Positions 61,620 through 64,000 of a stretch of DNA of 64,000 nt are shown here, piece after piece. The position numbers and the translations under genes are program-made. Within the stretch, counting starts at the first letter, position 1. The number at the start of each line of letters is the position of its first letter. The stretch spans positions 682,001 through 746,000 of the forward strand of contig JAWSVM010000001.1 of NCBI GenBank assembly GCA_033851915.1, read 5' to 3'. The stretch is from UBA1672 sp033851915 (GTDB taxonomy: Bacteria > Pseudomonadota > Alphaproteobacteria > Micavibrionales > Micavibrionaceae). Under the pieces are notes generated by a model. It did no database searches. It was given only the letters and a program-made list of their open reading frames with translations, and was not told where the DNA came from.

Positions 61620-62375
61620 ATGGCTGAGGACAATGTTCGGAGCTGTATAGTAGGTCATAGAGGTGCAGGGAATTCTGCACCGGGAAGCACTATGGCTGCG
61701 CTTGAAAAAGCAGTAGAGCTTGATCTGAAATGGGTTGAGTTTGATGTTCGTTTAACGGCTGATAATTATTTGGTTATTGCCAATGCGGACGATTTATCCG
61801 GCTGTTCCGGCCAAAATATCAAGATTTCTGAAAGTACCCTAGGCGATTTACTGAATGTGAATGTTGCCCAATCTTTTGCGGGAACGGACGATGTGCACAG
61901 GATTCCTTTATTTGAAGATGCCGTGGCATTTTGCACGGAACATGGCATACGCACTCAAATTGAGTTGAAGGGCGAAGCGGGGACAGAGGAAGCTTTGGCA
62001 GAGGCTGTCGTCAATAGTTTGAACAAGCAGTCCTTCGCCGTTGGTGGGCAACCGCTTATTACCAGTTTTACGCCGAAATGTTTGGCTGCGATTGATCGCT
62101 TCTCTGAAGGCTCGCTTGATACGGGGCTTTTGATTCACACGCACTTATCTGATGATTGGGAAAGCGCTGCGAAAGAGGTTGATCCGGATTATATCCATCT
62201 GTATGGCGGTGTTGTGAATGATGAACACTTGGCTGATAAATTTGGGCAAGCGGTGCGTGAGGCGGGATATCGTCTTAATGTTTATAAGGTGAATACCAAA
62301 GAAGATGCGCAAGTGGCTATTGAGGCAGGTGCGGAAAGATTTACATCGGATGAACCGGAGATTTTACTAGGATAG
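61620..62375 (+). CDS. GDPD-fold paralogue lacking the catalytic His
   Basis: About 251 aa, clearly homologous to the preceding GDPD. His13 (GHRG), Glu40/Asp42 (VEFDVRL) and the second Glu (IELKG) are kept, but the SHDD site is replaced by ANADD (His to Asn55, Asp to Ala56), and PENT is PGST. The general acid is therefore missing, so catalysis is doubtful; it may bind a phosphodiester or act differently. The ATG at 61620 matches the start of the paralogue; an ATG at 61560 would include repeat copy 1 and a hydrophobic N-terminus. Confidence 0.8.
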   Translation: MAEDNVRSCIVGHRGAGNSAPGSTMAALEKAVELDLKWVEFDVRLTADNYLVIANADDLSGCSGQNIKISESTLGDLLNVNVAQSFAGTDDVHRIPLFEDAVAFCTEHGIRTQIELKGEAGTEEALAEAVVNSLNKQSFAVGGQPLITSFTPKCLAAIDRFSEGSLDTGLLIHTHLSDDWESAAKEVDPDYIHLYGGVVNDEHLADKFGQAVREAGYRLNVYKVNTKEDAQVAIEAGAERFTSDEPEILLG

Positions 62376-62426
62376 GTTGGTTTTTAAGCCATGAAAAACG
62401 TGGGCTATATTCTAAGTATATTTATA

Positions 62427-62457
62427 TGTCCATTATTCTGGACTTATGGATTGGTTA
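62427..62457 (+). repeat. MSIILD repeat, copy 2
   Basis: Matches copy 1 over about 30 bases (TGTCCATTATTCTGGAC, then TTATGGATTGGTTA). From its ATG it encodes a 21-aa peptide MSIILDLWIGYMLYVFEIIL ending at TAA. Confidence 0.7.
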
Positions 62458-62540
62458 TATGTTATATGTATTCGAAATCATATTAGAGTAAGAGAAATTG
62501 AAAATCGTGAGACAGAACGAGATAAAGTTACAAGCATATA

Positions 62541-62564
62541 TGTCCATTATTCTGGACGGATGGA
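62541..62564 (+). repeat. MSIILD repeat, copy 3
   Basis: TGTCCATTATTCTGGAC and following GGATGGA match the other copies. From its ATG it encodes MSIILDGWTYL and continues without stop toward the terminator. Confidence 0.65.
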
Positions 62565-62567
62565 CGT

Positions 62568-62703
62568 ATCTGAGTCTTTTCATATGCGCAGCCGCAAGGC
62601 GAGGGCAAATCATGCTTTCGGTGTTTAATGGGCTGTGTTTGCCCTGTGTTTCACTAAAAATTATTGATCTATCCAGAGTCCCGCATTTCGTGGGGCTTTT
62701 TTT
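62568..62703 (+). ncRNA. Candidate small RNA ending at a terminator
   Basis: GGGCAAA and TTTGCCC can pair as a long arm, and a strong terminator follows. No known RNA family (SRP, tmRNA, 6S, RNase P) is recognised. The 5' end is not defined by any visible promoter. Confidence 0.3.
62677..62703 (+). terminator. Rho-independent terminator before the GalU-like gene
   Basis: AGTCCCGC pairs with GTGGGGCT (with G-T pairs) around a five-base loop and is followed by seven T. It lies 60 bases before the GalU-like ATG. Confidence 0.75.
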
Positions 62704-62763
62704 ATGCATTCAACACTATAACGAAAATGATAACAGCCACTGCCAAGTGGTCGGGGAACAGCA

Positions 62764-63720
62764 ATGACAAAAGCAGAGCAGAACAATATAGTGACAAACG
62801 AATTTAACGCATCAATTGATACAGTTATCATTCCTGTCGGGGGGTATGGAACACGCATGGGGGAGACAACTAAAGCAATTCCCAAGGCTTTCCTGCCTGT
62901 CGGGGATAAGCCCCTTATTGTGCATGCGGTTGATGAAGCGATTGCATCGGGAATTCGTGCCGTTATCATTCCGTGTCGCCCTGAGGATAGAGAATTATTC
63001 GAAAAGCAATTCTATGGAAATGGTGATAGAGAGAAAATAATTTTGCAGAATGGTCGAAACCATCTTTTGGGAGGTAATACCAGTGGGACATCCGTAGAAA
63101 TTGTTCCTATCTATGATAAAGAAGGGCCAGCCTCCACGCTTGCGAAGCTTGTTAAGGAAAGGGATATAGGCGCGTTTGGTGTTATATTGCCCGATGATCT
63201 TATGGTTGATGATACACCTGTCTTAATGCAAATGATGGATAGCTTTGCAAAGACTGGTATGACAACCGTCGGGGCGCGTCTGGCTAGTCTTGATATTGAA
63301 AATCCCAATAATGTTACCTTTGTGAAAACGCGGATTCTGGATGATGGTACACATATAACAAACACGATCCAAATTAAACCCGGAAACGAATCGCCGATCT
63401 CCAGCAATGCGACATGCGGGCGGTATATCTTTGGCGATGATTTTGTGAAAGCTGTTGAGGATTGCGATAAGACAGGCTTAAAGGAGGTTTCCTTTAGTGC
63501 CATTATCAGGCATTACGCAAATGATGGCGGTGTTGGTGTTACGCCATTAAATGATGCAAAGTTTTATGATTGTGGTGATCCGGCTGGATATATGCGCGCG
63601 CAAGCGGCCTTTATGCCTGCGAATATCTTGATGGAAGCTTTTGCAAAGGTTGCCAATACGCAAGTGATTGTGCAGCTTGATCAGGATAAAAATCATGATA
63701 ATACACTCGATATGGGGTGA
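62764..63720 (+). CDS. GalU-like UTP-glucose-1-phosphate uridylyltransferase family protein
   Basis: A 318-aa nucleotidyltransferase. The nucleotide-binding stretch is PVGGYGTRMGETTKAIPKAFLP followed by VGDKPLI, close to the GalU pattern AGxGTRxLPATKxxPKEMLP but with changed residues, and LPDDLMVDD is the metal site. The C-terminal FDC-like region is FYDCGDPAGYMRAQ. It makes a UDP- or dTDP-sugar precursor; the exact sugar is uncertain. Confidence 0.8.
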   Translation: MTKAEQNNIVTNEFNASIDTVIIPVGGYGTRMGETTKAIPKAFLPVGDKPLIVHAVDEAIASGIRAVIIPCRPEDRELFEKQFYGNGDREKIILQNGRNHLLGGNTSGTSVEIVPIYDKEGPASTLAKLVKERDIGAFGVILPDDLMVDDTPVLMQMMDSFAKTGMTTVGARLASLDIENPNNVTFVKTRILDDGTHITNTIQIKPGNESPISSNATCGRYIFGDDFVKAVEDCDKTGLKEVSFSAIIRHYANDGGVGVTPLNDAKFYDCGDPAGYMRAQAAFMPANILMEAFAKVANTQVIVQLDQDKNHDNTLDMG

Positions 63721-63735
63721 TTATTTGAGTAAATA

Positions 63736-63780
63736 TGCCTCAATTTTAAGGTTGCGGAAGTTACGTGAAATATTGAGGCA
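63736..63780. repeat. Nine-base inverted repeat
   Basis: TGCCTCAAT (63736-63744) and ATTGAGGCA (63772-63780) are perfect complements with a 27-base loop. It follows the GalU-like gene and could be a terminator stem or an operator for the next gene. Confidence 0.45.
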
Positions 63781-63851
63781 ATATTATAGATTTTGTATAG
63801 TGCATTAATGCATGTTATACTTCTTTTATAAAAATAAATACTTGGGTGATA

Positions 63852-64000
63852 ATGAGCGATGAAATTGTAGCGGATACGACAGATCCATCAGATCATGTCG
63901 ATGTTTCGGGGGGAGGCGATACCGACCCTCGTGTTGAGCGCGCCTATAGAAAAGGCCTTGAAATTGCGGAAGGTGTCGGGAAAAGAACGGCATCAGGCGA
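63852..64000 (+). CDS. Hypothetical protein, 5' end only
   Basis: From ATG at 63852 an open frame runs to the end of the window. It starts MSDEIVADTTDPSDHVDV, then a Gly-rich stretch and RVERAYRKGLEIAEGVGKR. The N-terminus is acidic and probably disordered. No family can be named from 49 residues. Confidence 0.55.
   Translation, partial: MSDEIVADTTDPSDHVDVSGGGDTDPRVERAYRKGLEIAEGVGKRTASG

Larger units (their letters stand above)
62376..62763. other. Intergenic region with two repeat copies and a possible small RNA
   Basis: No convincing gene is seen. It holds repeat copies 2 and 3, then a GC-richer stretch with GGGCAAA and TTTGCCC able to pair, then a strong terminator at 62677-62703. This could be a small RNA read on the plus strand. 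A reading frame across the terminator (62498-62767) is not supported. Confidence 0.4.

Noticed and set aside
62498..62767. Plus-strand frame of 89 codons including MSIILD copy 3
   Set aside because: It runs through a strong terminator and into the next gene; only the first codons belong to the repeat. No RBS is visible.
1..64000. CRISPR array, rRNA operon, prophage or replication origin
   Set aside because: No regularly spaced repeats, rRNA sequence, phage structural genes or DnaA-box cluster was noticed.

Overview
The window is a chromosomal segment of a Gram-negative alphaproteobacterium. The evidence is a conserved alphaproteobacterial gene order (ihfB, lapA, pyrF, trpF, trpB, trpA, accD, folC; a ChvI/ChvG-type two-component pair; ahcY with a DivL-type Tyr pseudo-histidine kinase; tsaE, murU-like, addB, addA, trxA), AddAB instead of RecBCD, a GcrA-type zinc domain, and outer-membrane and LPS-type genes (FadL, GT9, GT4). 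Base composition is moderately AT-rich by eye and TTG/GTG starts are fairly common. I cannot name the genus. It encodes tryptophan, pyrimidine, folate and pantothenate precursor enzymes, so it does not look like a strongly reduced endosymbiont.

Layout. 1-7.6 kb: end of ihfB, then a tightly packed pyrF/trpFBA/accD/folC run in which a GyrI-like effector-binding protein sits between trpB and trpA with ATGA overlaps. 7.6-12.2 kb: response regulator and sensor kinase, then a reversed pair of small unknown genes where many alphaproteobacteria carry hprK and PTS genes, then ahcY. 12.4-24 kb: divL, a TSUP permease with a secreted protein, tsaE, a MurU-like nucleotidyltransferase, addB, addA, trxA. 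24-39 kb: Tat-exported peptidase S11-like protein, panD, HIT protein, an unusual duplication at the start of comM, an unknown Ala/Gly-rich protein, a diguanylate cyclase, a UvrD-type helicase, DUF1223, NDUFA9-like, surA, rsmA, gmk. 39-48 kb: SDR, ArsR, two glycosyltransferases, hydrolase, tRNA-Ser(GGA), a GntR/TSUP locus with a perfect 38-bp palindrome, recQ. 48-51.4 kb: a tandemly repeated accessory module. 51.5-64 kb: FadL, GGDEF/EAL, RimK-like, ABC-F, then a run of small genes and repeats (HhH protein, GcrA C-terminal mini-protein, cold-shock protein, RRM protein), two glycerophosphodiester phosphodiesterase paralogues and a GalU-like enzyme.

Most unusual content. (1) At comM the first 35 codons are present twice, flanking a single-gene 678-bp unit. 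The first copy reads into an unknown exported protein; the second restores comM with its own ribosome-binding site. The two copies differ only by six synonymous changes located at the edges of an 80-nt identical core, as expected for recombination between two alleles. (2) At 48-51 kb there are three copies of a leader plus small acidic gene; only the last keeps a following 567-aa protein with a hydrophobic hairpin, and the first keeps what looks like a stub of it. (3) A second GDPD paralogue keeps metal ligands but lacks the catalytic His, and it is preceded and followed by copies of a short repeat that each encode the start of a peptide MSIILDxW. (4) A 38-bp perfect palindrome with a GntR-like core lies between divergent genes next to a GntR regulator.

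Protein functions come from family motifs read by eye. Genes marked unknown have no recognised family. No database search or folding program was run.
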